Shown here one piece after another: positions 1-8,206 of a DNA stretch of 64,000 nucleotides. Location: assembly GCA_946885915.1 (NCBI GenBank), contig CAMPHF010000008.1:62001-126000 (forward strand), written 5' to 3'. Under the pieces are notes generated by a model. The model was not told the origin of the DNA and searched no databases. It saw only the letters and a list, made by a program, of their open reading frames with translations. The position numbers were made by a program, and so were the translations under genes. The DNA comes from an uncultured Idiomarina sp. (GTDB lineage: Bacteria; Pseudomonadota; Gammaproteobacteria; Enterobacterales; Alteromonadaceae). Every line of letters starts with the position of its first letter. Position 1 is the first letter of the stretch.

Positions 1-480
1 ACCATTCGACACAATCCGATGCGCGGCAGTAAGCTCATGCTGGTTCACCCCCATAATGGCGGTGAAATCGACATCTGGCGTACCCGGATGCGAAAACAAC
101 ACCCGCGGTATGCCCAACTGCTGGTAGCGCACGCCATCGGCTTGGCTCCCAAACTTCCCCGTACAATCAATTACTAAATCTAGTTGCAAGTTTTGCCACG
201 GCAAGCTTTCAATACTATCGGCTTGGCTCACCTGCAACGATTCACCCGCTATTTCGATTGCTGCTGCAGTGGCGACCACTTTATGCATAAAACGGCCATG
301 GCTAGAGTCGTAATTGAGCAAATGTGCCATAGCTGCAGGTTCAGCCAAGTCGTTTAATGCCACAATTTGCAATTGCGACCACGGACTATCGGCATGCTCA
401 CGACCTTCGTACCATGCTCTAAGCACGCTGCGACCGATGCGGCCGAAACCATTAATGGCAATGCGCGCTTTGTTATTCAT
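1..480 (-). CDS. epd: D-erythrose-4-phosphate dehydrogenase, N-terminal part (runs off the window)
   Basis: The first 160 codons of a glyceraldehyde-3-phosphate dehydrogenase superfamily protein are present, starting at the ATG at 480 and continuing past base 1. The N-terminus has the NAD-binding Rossmann signature INGFGRIGRSVLRA (about residues 9-22) and later FSHPG, HRIVSN. The FSHPG segment and overall sequence resemble Epd of enterobacteria more than GapA. The catalytic cysteine (SCTTN motif) would lie just beyond the window edge, so it cannot be checked. In this family Epd oxidises erythrose 4-phosphate to 4-phosphoerythronate for pyridoxal phosphate synthesis. The gene follows tkt, whose product makes and uses erythrose 4-phosphate, and pgk and fba would be expected downstream. 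A second GAPDH-type activity is the alternative reading. Confidence 0.85.
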   Translation of the reverse strand, partial: MNNKARIAINGFGRIGRSVLRAWYEGREHADSPWSQLQIVALNDLAEPAAMAHLLNYDSSHGRFMHKVVATAAAIEIAGESLQVSQADSIESLPWQNLQLDLVIDCTGKFGSQADGVRYQQLGIPRVLFSHPGTPDVDFTAIMGVNQHELTAAHRIVSNG

Positions 481-542
481 TCCTGCTACCTTTCAAGCTG
501 ATGGTTGCTCCCACTCCGGGCTCTGGTTGCATGCGCTTACGC

Positions 543-2552
543 CTACAGTAGCTCAGTTGCTGCGGCAATGACGTTGCTAACCGTAAAGCCAAAGTGCTCG
601 AATAAAGCCGGTGCCGGTGCACTTTCACCAAAGCTATGCATGCCCACAATGCGGCCCTCTAAGCCCACATACTTGTACCAGTAATCAGCGGTGGCCGCTT
701 CAATGGCTACCCGCTTGCGAATATGGCTCGGCAATACTTGCTCTTTATAGGCAGCGGTTTGCTTGTCAAAAGTATCCGGCGATGGCATTGACACCACGCG
801 CACGCCAACCGACAGCTGGGCAGCCGCTTGCATGGCTAAGCCCACTTCTGAGCCGGTGGCGATTAAAATTAACTCTGGCTCGTCCTCACAATCTTGCAGA
901 ACGTAGCCACCTTTTTTGATATTGGCTAACTGCGCCGCATCGCGTTGCTGCTGCGGTAAGTTTTGGCGGCTAAACACTAAAGCGCTCGGACCGTCCGCGC
1001 GTTGTAACGCCACCGACCAAGCCACTGCCGACTCCACCTGATCACAAGGACGCCAGGTGCTTAGGTTCGGGGTATAACGCAAGCTGGCCAACTGCTCGAC
1101 CGGCTGGTGGGTTGGGCCATCTTCGCCTAAGCCAATCGAATCGTGGGTGTACACGAAGATGCTGCGTTGTTTCATGAGCGCGGCCATTCGTACCGCGTTG
1201 CGGGCATATTCCATGAACATCAGGAAAGTCGCGCCATAGGGCACAAAGCCTCGATGCAATGCAATGCCATTCATGATGGCGCTCATGGCGAATTCACGCA
1301 CACCGTAATAAACGTAGTTGCCGCTAGCATCGTCCGCCGTGATGCCTTTTGCGCCACCCCATAAGGTTAAATTCGAGCCCGCCAAGTCGGCTGAGCCACC
1401 GAGTAACTCAGGGAGTTTCGGACCAAATTCATTCAGCGCATTTTGTGAGGCCTTGCGGCTGGCGATATCCGCAGGTTTGGCTTGCAGCTGTTCCACATAA
1501 GCCTGGGCGCGTTCGGCAAAATCACTAGGCAAATCACCCCGCTGACGACGCTCAAATTCATCGGCTAAGGCTGGAAACTCGGCCTTATAAGCGGCAAATT
1601 TCTGTTGCCATTGTTGTTCAGTAGCCGCCCCACTTTCACGCGCATCCCACGCCGCATACACATCGTCTGGAATGCTAAAGGCCGGATGTTCCCAGCCTAA
1701 TTGGGTGCGCGCAGCAGCAATTTCATCTACGCCTAAAGGAGCGCCATGACAGCTTTCAGTACCCTGTTTATTGGGCGCACCGAAGCCGATAATAGTTTTA
1801 CACACAATCAGGGTTGGTTTGGTCGTTTCCGCTTGCGCCTGTTCAATCGCCGCGCGAATTTGTGCCGCGTCATGGCCATCAATGGCGGGAATGACTTGCC
1901 AGCCGTAACTTTCGAAGCGTTTCACCGTATCGTCGGTGAACCAGCCTTCTACTTCGCCATCGATAGAAATGCCATTGTCGTCGTAAAACGCCACTAGCTT
2001 GCCAAGGCCTAAGGTGCCGGCGAGCGAACAGGCTTCATGGGAAATACCTTCCATTAAACAACCGTCGCCCAAAAACACATAAGTAAAATGGTCAACAATG
2101 TCGTGTCCCGGACGATTAAATTGCGCAGCTAGGGTTTTCTCGGCCAACGCCATCCCCACACCATTGGCTATGCCCTGACCCAAAGGTCCGGTGGTGGTTT
2201 CAATACCCGGCGCATAGCCATATTCAGGGTGGCCCGGCGTTTTTGAATGTAGCTGACGGAAGTTTTTCAGTTCGCTTAACGGCAACTCGTAACCGGTTAA
2301 ATGCAATAGCGAGTAAATCAGCATGGAACCATGGCCATTCGACAACACGAAGCGATCACGGTCGGCCCACTGAGGGTTGGTCGGGTTATGTTTTAGAAAG
2401 TCGCGCCACAGCACTTCGGCAATGTCGGCCATGCCCATAGGAGCGCCAGGGTGACCTGAATTGGCTTGTTGCACGGCATCCATGCTGAGCGCACGAATAG
2501 CATTGGCAAGATATTTGCGGTCGGTCGCAGGTGAAGCGTTCAGACTAGACAT
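543..2552 (-). CDS. tkt: transketolase
   Basis: A 669-residue thiamine-diphosphate enzyme of the usual transketolase length. It transfers two-carbon ketol units between sugar phosphates in the non-oxidative pentose phosphate pathway, in the cytosol. HPGAP lies at about residues 34-38, the ThDP/Mg signature GDGCLMEG begins at about 162, and [12 protein letters not shown] marks the pyrimidine domain. The ATG at 2552 is preceded by GGGG six bases upstream; this is the only Shine-Dalgarno candidate, and it lies inside a strong stem-loop (2554-2608). The gene follows metK by 68 bases and precedes epd by 62 bases, so a metK-tkt-epd transcription unit with partial termination at the stem-loop is likely. 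The family assignment is secure; the regulation is inferred. Confidence 0.97.
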   Translation of the reverse strand: MSSLNASPATDRKYLANAIRALSMDAVQQANSGHPGAPMGMADIAEVLWRDFLKHNPTNPQWADRDRFVLSNGHGSMLIYSLLHLTGYELPLSELKNFRQLHSKTPGHPEYGYAPGIETTTGPLGQGIANGVGMALAEKTLAAQFNRPGHDIVDHFTYVFLGDGCLMEGISHEACSLAGTLGLGKLVAFYDDNGISIDGEVEGWFTDDTVKRFESYGWQVIPAIDGHDAAQIRAAIEQAQAETTKPTLIVCKTIIGFGAPNKQGTESCHGAPLGVDEIAAARTQLGWEHPAFSIPDDVYAAWDARESGAATEQQWQQKFAAYKAEFPALADEFERRQRGDLPSDFAERAQAYVEQLQAKPADIASRKASQNALNEFGPKLPELLGGSADLAGSNLTLWGGAKGITADDASGNYVYYGVREFAMSAIMNGIALHRGFVPYGATFLMFMEYARNAVRMAALMKQRSIFVYTHDSIGLGEDGPTHQPVEQLASLRYTPNLSTWRPCDQVESAVAWSVALQRADGPSALVFSRQNLPQQQRDAAQLANIKKGGYVLQDCEDEPELILIATGSEVGLAMQAAAQLSVGVRVVSMPSPDTFDKQTAAYKEQVLPSHIRKRVAIEAATADYWYKYVGLEGRIVGMHSFGESAPAPALFEHFGFTVSNVIAAATELL

Positions 2553-2553
2553 G

Positions 2554-2608
2554 AAAAACCCCGAATTGGTTGCGCGAAAAATGTGCGCGTATTGTCCACA
2601 ATTCGGGG
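2554..2608 (-). promoter_or_regulatory. metK-tkt intergenic stem-loop with T-run (attenuator or terminator-like, hides tkt Shine-Dalgarno)
   Basis: Perfect 10-base inverted repeat: CAATTCGGGG at 2599-2608 on the plus strand against CCCCGAATTG at 2559-2568, separated by 30 bases. The spacer contains a second possible GCGC/GCGC stem. Read on the minus strand, the 3' arm ends in GGGG followed by five T and then, one base later, the tkt ATG. The arm therefore supplies both an intrinsic-terminator-like end and the only visible Shine-Dalgarno for tkt. Folding would end transcription or block ribosome binding. Whether it responds to a ligand is unknown. Confidence 0.6.
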
Positions 2609-2620
2609 CTTACAAGCAAA

Positions 2621-3766
2621 TTAGATATCAGCTTTTAACGCTTCGGCTTTATCCGTTTGCTCCCACGGGAAGCTATCACGACCGAAGTGGCCGTATGCTG
2701 CTGTGGCACGATAAATCGGGCGTTCTAAATCAAGCATTTTGATTAACCCATACGGACGCAAGTCGAAATGACGGCGTACCAAGGCAATTAACTGCTCCTC
2801 AGAATAGCGGCTGGTGCCAAAGGTTTCGATACTTAACGACGTCGGCTCGGCAACCCCAATAGCGTACGACACTTGAATTTCACAGCGCTCAGCTAACCCT
2901 GCGGCAACAATATTTTTTGCTACATAGCGCGCAGCATAAGCAGCACTGCGGTCGACTTTCGAAGGATCTTTACCAGAGAAAGCACCGCCACCGTGGCGCG
3001 CCATCCCACCGTAGGTGTCCACAATAATTTTACGGCCGGTTAAACCACAATCGCCCATAGGCCCGCCAATCACAAAGCGGCCCGTTGGATTAATGTGAAA
3101 CTTGGTATCTTTGGTCACCCACTCTTGCGGCAAAACTGGTTTGATAATTTCGTCCATCACTGCTTCGCGCAACTGCTCAAGAGTCACCGCTTCGCTATGC
3201 TGGGTTGACAGGACCACCGCGTCAATCGCAACTGGTTTGCCATCTTCGTAAACAAAGGTTAGCTGGCTTTTCGCATCCGGGCGTAACCACGGCAAGGTAC
3301 CGTTCTTGCGTACTTCACTTTGGCGTTGTACTAAGCGATGGGCATAGGTAATTGGCGCAGGCATTAACACGTCGGTTTCATTGCTGGCGTAGCCAAACAT
3401 CAAGCCTTGGTCACCGGCACCTTGCAGCTCTGGAGCTTCGCGATCAACGCCTTGATTAATATCTGGTGACTGCTTGCCAATCGCGTTTAGCACGGCACAA
3501 GACGCACCGTCAAAGCCCATATCTGAATGGGTATAGCCAATTTCACGCACGGTGTTACGGGTTAATTCTTCAATATCGACCCAAGCAGTGGTAGAAATTT
3601 CCCCACCCACTAACACCATACCGGTTTTGACGAAGGTTTCGCAGGCCACTCGAGCGCGTGGATCTACGCTTAAGATAGCATCAAGGACGGCATCAGAAAT
3701 CTGATCGGCAATTTTATCTGGATGTCCTTCCGACACCGACTCAGAGGTAAAAACGTGACGTGACAT
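2621..3766 (-). CDS. metK: S-adenosylmethionine synthetase
   Basis: A 381-residue methionine adenosyltransferase, close to the 384 of E. coli. It makes S-adenosylmethionine from methionine and ATP. The N-terminus [17 protein letters not shown] carries the ATP-binding signature; [12 protein letters not shown] and [19 protein letters not shown] are the family's second and third signatures. I take the ATG at 3766, which has GGAAG about eight bases upstream, rather than a TTG 18 bases earlier that would add an unconserved extension. A perfect met box with two weaker neighbours at 3863-3886 suggests repression by MetJ, as in E. coli. A large stem-loop lies between that site and the start. tkt follows after another stem-loop. 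Confidence 0.98.
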   Translation of the reverse strand: MSRHVFTSESVSEGHPDKIADQISDAVLDAILSVDPRARVACETFVKTGMVLVGGEISTTAWVDIEELTRNTVREIGYTHSDMGFDGASCAVLNAIGKQSPDINQGVDREAPELQGAGDQGLMFGYASNETDVLMPAPITYAHRLVQRQSEVRKNGTLPWLRPDAKSQLTFVYEDGKPVAIDAVVLSTQHSEAVTLEQLREAVMDEIIKPVLPQEWVTKDTKFHINPTGRFVIGGPMGDCGLTGRKIIVDTYGGMARHGGGAFSGKDPSKVDRSAAYAARYVAKNIVAAGLAERCEIQVSYAIGVAEPTSLSIETFGTSRYSEEQLIALVRRHFDLRPYGLIKMLDLERPIYRATAAYGHFGRDSFPWEQTDKAEALKADI

Positions 3767-3805
3767 AGCGTGCTTCCAATTCAAAATTCAAGGCTGGGAT
3801 AAAGT

Positions 3806-3853
3806 AAAGCCAGCAAAAAAGTTCGCGTATTCTAGCGAAGCTTTGCTGGCTTT
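3806..3853 (-). terminator. stem-loop between yahK and metK, probable yahK terminator
   Basis: A 12-base perfect inverted repeat (AAAGCCAGCAAA at 3806-3817, TTTGCTGGCTTT at 3842-3853) encloses a second 5-base stem (TTCGC 3822-3826, GCGAA 3835-3839) with an 8-base loop. On the minus strand the 3' arm continues into a T-rich stretch. It is about 30 bases past the yahK stop and about 40 bases before the metK start. It may end yahK transcription, or lie in the metK leader if the metK promoter is upstream at the met box. Confidence 0.6.
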
Positions 3854-3862
3854 TCCAGTTTT

Positions 3863-3886
3863 AGACGTCTATAGCTCTAGATGATT
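3863..3886 (-). promoter_or_regulatory. candidate MetJ operator (tandem met boxes) for metK
   Basis: AGACGTCT at 3863-3870 is an exact match to the 8-base MetJ met box. It is followed directly by two 8-mers, 3871-3878 and 3879-3886, that each match at 5 of 8 positions. MetJ binds head-to-tail arrays of such boxes cooperatively, and metK is a classical MetJ target in enterobacteria. The site is about 100 bases upstream of the metK start and overlaps the last codon region of yahK. No metJ gene is in the window. Confidence 0.6.
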
Positions 3887-4946
3887 ACGCCGCCTGAGCC
3901 TTTAAGCTCTTCATATCAATCACAAAACGATATTTCACATCGCTTTTCAGCATGCGTTCATAAGCGTCGTTGATGTAATCAATATCAATCATTTCAATGT
4001 CGGACACGATGTTGTGTTCGGCACAAAAATCGAGCATTTCCTGAGTTTCAGCAATGCCACCGATTAACGAACCAGCAATGCTACGACGCTTGAAGATAAG
4101 GTTAAACACCGCTGGCGAAGGATGCGGTTCGGCTGGAACCCCAACTAAGGTCATGGTGCCATCGCGTTTCAGCAAAGTGGTGTAAGCATCGAGGTCGTGC
4201 GCCGCCGCTACGGTATTCAAAATGAAGTCAAAGCTGTTGGTGTGCGCCGCCATTTGCTCTTCATCTTTAGAAATGACCACAGTGTCAGCACCTAAGCGCT
4301 TAGCATCTTCAACCTTGCTCGGTGAGGTGGTAAACAACACCACTTCGGCACCCATGGCTTTCGCCAATTTCACGCCCATGTGGCCTAAACCGCCAAGCCC
4401 AACGATACCGACTTTATGGCCTTTGCTAACACCCCAATGGCGTAACGGTGAATAAGTAGTGATACCCGCACACAATAATGGTGCAACACCGGCTAAATCT
4501 AGCTTTTCCGATACTTTTAAAACAAACGACTCTTTCACCACAATATTGTCTGAGTAGCCGCCAAAAGTAACTCCGCCAGTGTGCTTTTCTTCACCGTTGT
4601 AGGTGCCCACAAAACCGTTTTCACAATATTGCTCATAACCATCGTCACAATTTGAACAATGGCCACAAGAATCAACCATACAGCCAACCCCCACGGTGTC
4701 GCCGACCTTGAATTTGGTGACGCCTGAACCGACTTTGGTGACCTTACCCACGATTTCATGGCCTGGCACAATCGGGAAAATGGTGTTGTGCCACTCGTTA
4801 CGTGCTTGGTGCAGATCTGAGTGACAAACGCCGCAATAAAGGATTTCAATTTCGACATCTTCCGCGGTCACATCGCGACGCTCAAACTTAAAATATTCGA
4901 GGGGTTTATCAGCAGCTTGAGCGGCATAACCTACAGATTTGATCAT
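3885..4946 (-). CDS. yahK: zinc-dependent NADP(H) aldehyde reductase / alcohol dehydrogenase, YahK type
   Basis: A 353-residue medium-chain dehydrogenase of the cinnamyl-alcohol-dehydrogenase group, very similar along its length to E. coli YahK, an NADPH-dependent aldehyde reductase of broad range. Catalytic zinc ligands are in GVCHSDLH (about 38-45) and GHE (about 62-64). The structural zinc cysteines are in CGHCSNCDDGYEQYC. The nucleotide-binding motif GLGGLGHMG is near residue 183. The ATG at 4946 has GGAG seven bases upstream. It is probably monocistronic, between the M1 peptidase (52 bases upstream on the same strand) and metK. The physiological substrate cannot be read from the sequence; detoxification of aldehydes is a reasonable guess. 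Confidence 0.9.
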   Translation of the reverse strand: MIKSVGYAAQAADKPLEYFKFERRDVTAEDVEIEILYCGVCHSDLHQARNEWHNTIFPIVPGHEIVGKVTKVGSGVTKFKVGDTVGVGCMVDSCGHCSNCDDGYEQYCENGFVGTYNGEEKHTGGVTFGGYSDNIVVKESFVLKVSEKLDLAGVAPLLCAGITTYSPLRHWGVSKGHKVGIVGLGGLGHMGVKLAKAMGAEVVLFTTSPSKVEDAKRLGADTVVISKDEEQMAAHTNSFDFILNTVAAAHDLDAYTTLLKRDGTMTLVGVPAEPHPSPAVFNLIFKRRSIAGSLIGGIAETQEMLDFCAEHNIVSDIEMIDIDYINDAYERMLKSDVKYRFVIDMKSLKAQAA

Positions 4947-4998
4947 CTTTAACTCCGTTATTTGCGATTAGTTGTTTGCACAAAAGGTGTACATAATA

Positions 4999-6876
4999 TT
5001 AGTCGCTAGCAGCCAAGGCTGCACTCACCGCGCTCTGGGTCAGGGGGTGATAACCGGCTTTGGCTTGGGCAAAAACCTCAGTCGCCCAAGCTTTGTCGGC
5101 AGGGTTTACTGCCAAGGCTCGGTACAGCGGTACCACTAGTTTGTTGCGACCAATTGTCATGAGATAACTACGCAAGCGATCTCGTGCTGGTTCATATTTT
5201 TTTGTAATGGCTAACTTTAACCAAGCGTGAGCGATTTCACTGTTCTGTGACTCAGTCAGCTGAAATTCCCGGTCTAAGCGCGCCATGTTAGACCGCGAAA
5301 TATCAAGTGGCAGGTTAGTAATAAAGTGCAGCCATTCGTGGGTTGTCCACTCCGCGGATTGCAATACACCACCTTTAAGCCAGCGCTGCATTTGCTGATC
5401 AACTTCTTTAAAAGCGGTTGAGGTTGGTGTGGGTGCGTCCACCGGTAACCCGGGCTGATGCAGCCATTCATTAATTTTGCGCAGGTTCAGCACATCAGGG
5501 TGTTTGTTGATCAAGTTACGTTCTATGTAGGCTTTAAACATGGCGGTATCGATGCTTTGAAAGGCAAAGTCCGCAAAATATTTGCGTAAGAACGCATCGA
5601 AAATCTCACGCCCATATTGTTGTTCTAAGTAGACTAAGAATAGCTGACCTTTCACATAAGGTACTTGCGAAAACACATCATCTGGGTCGCGTTGGCCTAA
5701 CTCAATATTCAATACTGTATCGTTTGGCGCTAAGCGGTCCATGTCGGCAATTAAATCTTGGTAGCCAAGCGCCAACTCCATGCGCGCGCGGCGCTCACCG
5801 AACAACGCTTCCATAATGCGGTTTTCGACGTAACTGGTGAACCCCTCATTAATCCACAAGTCACGCCAACTAGCATTCGTCACCAGATTACCTGACCAAG
5901 AATGCGCTAGTTCATGAGCAATCAGATTGACTAAACTTTTGTCGCCAGCAATGACCGTGGGCGTAATGAAGCTCAAGCGTGGGTTTTCCATGCCCCCAAA
6001 CGGAAAGCTAGGCGGCAACACCAACATATCGTAGCGCTCCCACCGATACGGGCCATACAAGGCTTCAGCAATCTCTATCATCGCCGGAGTATCGGCGAAT
6101 TCAGCGGCTGCTGCATCGGCAATATAAGCTTCAGCAAATACCGCCACGTTATCTGAAATTTCCCGCACCGTTAAATCGCCCGCCGCAATTGCAATCAGAT
6201 AGGGCGGAATCGGTTGTGGCATGGTGAATTGGTACTCACCGTCGCGTTCAGGATTCAGTTCACTATTGGCACTCATCACCGCAATGACATCGGCTGGGGT
6301 GCGGATGGTGGCATCGTAAGTTAAGCGCACCGCCGGCGTGTCCTGAATCGGGATCCAACTGCGCGCATGAATAGCTTGGGATTGCGAGAACATAAAGGGC
6401 TGTTGTTTGCCCGCGGTTTGCTCCGGCGTTAACCACTGCAGCCCTGAAGCTGTTGGCGCCGAGTGATAGTGAATCTTTACTTTAGTTGTTGTGGGAGTTA
6501 CCTCTACCACTAATTCCCGACCTAAAACGGGGTGCGGTAAACCTAACTTAAATTCGGTATCGCGCCAGTTATCCTCAATCAACATTTCCACTCGGCTAAC
6601 GCTTAGTTCGCGAGTGTCAAACGACACTTTGGTCGCGTTGGTACCGGCTTCGGTACGCACCAAATCATAAGTCGCACTGCCGCTCACTTGCCGCTTGGCA
6701 AAATCAACCTCTAGATCGAGTGCTAAATGGCTGGTGCCGATTTCGGCCAGCTTTGCGTAACTGTGGACATCGGTTTCCCGGGTAAGCTCTAGTTCCGACA
6801 CTTGTGCCTGTGCTGACGTTAAACTTAGCAGCCAGGCGAAAGTGAACATCAAGATCCACTGGGTTTTATTTTGCAT
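4999..6876 (-). CDS. secreted M1-family metallo-aminopeptidase (leukotriene A4 hydrolase-like)
   Basis: A 625-residue zinc peptidase with the N-terminal beta domain, the exopeptidase motif GGMENP, and the zinc site HELAH-X18-E (His321, Glu322, His325, Glu344). A long helical C-terminal domain resembles the LTA4H/cold-active aminopeptidase subgroup, not PepN. The N-terminus (basic start, hydrophobic stretch, then SAQA) is a signal peptide, so it acts in the periplasm or outside the cell. I choose the ATG at 6876, which has GAGG about ten bases upstream; an in-frame GTG at 6891 would add five residues. It lies 23 bases after the ribbon-helix-helix gene and appears to be the third gene of the SPFH operon, so it is probably under the same operator. 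The substrate is unknown. Confidence 0.88.
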   Translation of the reverse strand: MQNKTQWILMFTFAWLLSLTSAQAQVSELELTRETDVHSYAKLAEIGTSHLALDLEVDFAKRQVSGSATYDLVRTEAGTNATKVSFDTRELSVSRVEMLIEDNWRDTEFKLGLPHPVLGRELVVEVTPTTTKVKIHYHSAPTASGLQWLTPEQTAGKQQPFMFSQSQAIHARSWIPIQDTPAVRLTYDATIRTPADVIAVMSANSELNPERDGEYQFTMPQPIPPYLIAIAAGDLTVREISDNVAVFAEAYIADAAAAEFADTPAMIEIAEALYGPYRWERYDMLVLPPSFPFGGMENPRLSFITPTVIAGDKSLVNLIAHELAHSWSGNLVTNASWRDLWINEGFTSYVENRIMEALFGERRARMELALGYQDLIADMDRLAPNDTVLNIELGQRDPDDVFSQVPYVKGQLFLVYLEQQYGREIFDAFLRKYFADFAFQSIDTAMFKAYIERNLINKHPDVLNLRKINEWLHQPGLPVDAPTPTSTAFKEVDQQMQRWLKGGVLQSAEWTTHEWLHFITNLPLDISRSNMARLDREFQLTESQNSEIAHAWLKLAITKKYEPARDRLRSYLMTIGRNKLVVPLYRALAVNPADKAWATEVFAQAKAGYHPLTQSAVSAALAASD

Positions 6877-6899
6877 TCGTTCATTCCTCACTCGAACAC

Positions 6900-7088
6900 T
6901 CAGCTATTGTTGTCTTCATTATTGCTGGGAGGCTGTGGTTTAGGGAGTCGCCCCGCTTTGCGCAGGGCGTCACGCAGTACATATTCTATCTGCGCGTTCG
7001 CGCTGCGCAACTCATCGTCTGCCCAGCGCTGAACGGCTAGTAAAATATCTTCCCTAATTCGCAAGGGGTAGGCTTTTTTACTACTCAT
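6900..7088 (-). CDS. Arc-type ribbon-helix-helix DNA-binding protein
   Basis: A 62-residue protein with the Arc/MetJ ribbon-helix-helix layout. A short strand (KAYPLRI) is followed by helix A (REDILLAVQRWADDEL), a turn (RSANAQ) and helix B (IEYVLRDALRKAGR), then a polar proline/asparagine-rich tail. Proteins of this fold bind DNA as dimers on short palindromes through the strand. The ATG at 7088 has GGTGAGGA just upstream. It sits 63 bases downstream of the SPFH gene and 23 bases before the M1 peptidase. The paired TGATATCA palindromes at the operon promoter (8022-8040) are the obvious candidate target, making this the likely autorepressor. No toxin-like partner is present. The fold call is firm; target and role are inferred. 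Confidence 0.85.
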   Translation of the reverse strand: MSSKKAYPLRIREDILLAVQRWADDELRSANAQIEYVLRDALRKAGRLPKPQPPSNNEDNNS

Positions 7089-7151
7089 GTCCTCACCTGA
7101 TTCTGCTGCATCGCTAGCTTAGGTTGCTGACAATAAAGGGGCAGCCGCAAT

Positions 7152-8006
7152 CTAGTTATGCAAGGTGCCGGTGTTGATCACAGGTTGGATCTTTTGGTCA
7201 CCACACAATACCACTAGCAAATTACTTACCATGGCAGCTTTGCGTTCATCATCCAGCTCAATAATTTGCTTGTGCGCAAGCGACTCCAGCGCTGACTCCA
7301 CCATACCCACCGCACCTTCGACAATTTTGGCGCGGGCCGCCACAATAGCCGAGGCTTGTTGACGCTGCAGCATTGCACCGGCAATTTCTTGCGCGTATGC
7401 CAAGTGAGAAATACGCGCTTCAATCACTTCAACACCGGCTTTAGCTAAACGCCCTTGCACTTCAGCTTGTAGCTTTTCGGCAATTTCGTTGCTGTGCGAG
7501 CGTAGTGAAATTTGTGCTTCATCACCATCGTACGGGTAAGACGACGTTAAATTGCGCAATGCCGCCTCACTTTGAATAGCGACGAAAGATTCATAGTCGT
7601 CAACTTCGAACACCGCCTCAGCGCTGTCGACCACCTTCCACACCACCACCGCGGCAATTTCAATCGGATTACCATCAAAATCGTTCACTTTCAGCCGACC
7701 GCTTTCAAAGTTTCGTACCCGTTTGGACACTCGCACTTTGCTATAAAACGGATTGGCCCAGCGTAAACCTTCGCGATTTTCGCTGCCCCGATAAGCACCA
7801 AAGAGCTGCATTACCCGCGACTCGTTTGGGTTCACCATAAAAAATCCGAACAAACAGATAAAGCTGATCACTGTGGTGACAACGGCTACCAACTTTAACA
7901 GTGGGTGTGGCAATAGCACCACCGCCAATGCGCTGAGTATAAGTGCCACTGGCACCCAAACCAGGGCAACAAACCCCGAATGACTTTTAGCTGCGTACTC
8001 ATTCAT
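7152..8006 (-). CDS. SPFH/band 7 (prohibitin-like) membrane protein
   Basis: A 284-residue protein with two adjacent N-terminal membrane segments (about residues 11-57), an SPFH/band-7 domain (about 58-215, with [16 protein letters not shown] at its start), and a C-terminal helical region ending in the conserved-looking [16 protein letters not shown]. Band-7 proteins oligomerise on the inner membrane and scaffold membrane microdomains or associated proteases. The start at 8006 has GAGG about eight bases upstream. It is first in an operon with a ribbon-helix-helix gene and a secreted M1 peptidase. A promoter (8043-8071) and double palindrome (8022-8040) lie directly upstream. It differs from HflK/HflC and QmcA in length and in its double hairpin N-terminus. 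The exact function is unknown. Confidence 0.88.
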   Translation of the reverse strand: MNEYAAKSHSGFVALVWVPVALILSALAVVLLPHPLLKLVAVVTTVISFICLFGFFMVNPNESRVMQLFGAYRGSENREGLRWANPFYSKVRVSKRVRNFESGRLKVNDFDGNPIEIAAVVVWKVVDSAEAVFEVDDYESFVAIQSEAALRNLTSSYPYDGDEAQISLRSHSNEIAEKLQAEVQGRLAKAGVEVIEARISHLAYAQEIAGAMLQRQQASAIVAARAKIVEGAVGMVESALESLAHKQIIELDDERKAAMVSNLLVVLCGDQKIQPVINTGTLHN

Positions 8007-8021
8007 GACTCAATCCTCATT

Positions 8022-8042
8022 TGATATCACACTGATATCACA
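8022..8042 (-). promoter_or_regulatory. tandem palindromic operator of the SPFH-RHH-M1 operon
   Basis: Two copies of the perfect 8-base palindrome TGATATCA lie at 8022-8029 and 8033-8040, with centres 11 bases apart, so they face the same side of the helix. Each copy is followed by CA, giving a 10-base direct repeat TGATATCACA. The block starts 16 bases upstream of the SPFH start codon and covers the predicted transcription start of the promoter at 8043-8071. Tandem short palindromes at this spacing are typical of ribbon-helix-helix repressors, and such a protein is encoded second in the operon. Confidence 0.7.
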
Positions 8043-8071
8043 TTTTTAGACGAAGCCAGTGATGAATGCAA
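8043..8071 (-). promoter_or_regulatory. candidate sigma-70 promoter of the SPFH operon
   Basis: On the minus strand, TTGCAT (8066-8071) and TAAAAA (8043-8048) are separated by exactly 17 bases. They match the consensus at 3 and 4 of 6 positions. The predicted start falls inside the double palindrome, consistent with repression by blocking RNA polymerase. Confidence 0.45.
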
Positions 8072-8099
8072 ATATTTCGTCCGGCTAAAATGTAACTAA

Positions 8100-8128
8100 T
8101 TGTCAGCGGCAAGCAATATGCCAATGCT
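8100..8128 (+). promoter_or_regulatory. weak candidate promoter for rsmE
   Basis: TTGTCA (5 of 6 matches) is followed after 17 bases by AATGCT (3 of 6). It sits in the 200-base region shared with the divergent SPFH operon, about 80 bases before the rsmE start. The -10 element is poor. Confidence 0.25.
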
Positions 8129-8206
8129 AGGCAAGCGCCATCGCCTGTGGGAGAATGAACGAAAATACAAGACCCGGATAGGACACTTGGGCCAAGGATA
8201 ATCAGG

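Noticed and set aside
6900..8006. Toxin-antitoxin module (RHH protein as antitoxin)
   Set aside because: The neighbours are an SPFH membrane protein and a signal-peptide aminopeptidase; neither resembles a known toxin, and the RHH protein lacks a separate toxin-binding tail of usual length.
8100..8206. Extra small gene between the SPFH operon and rsmE
   Set aside because: No open frame with a ribosome binding site; the region is explained by divergent promoters.
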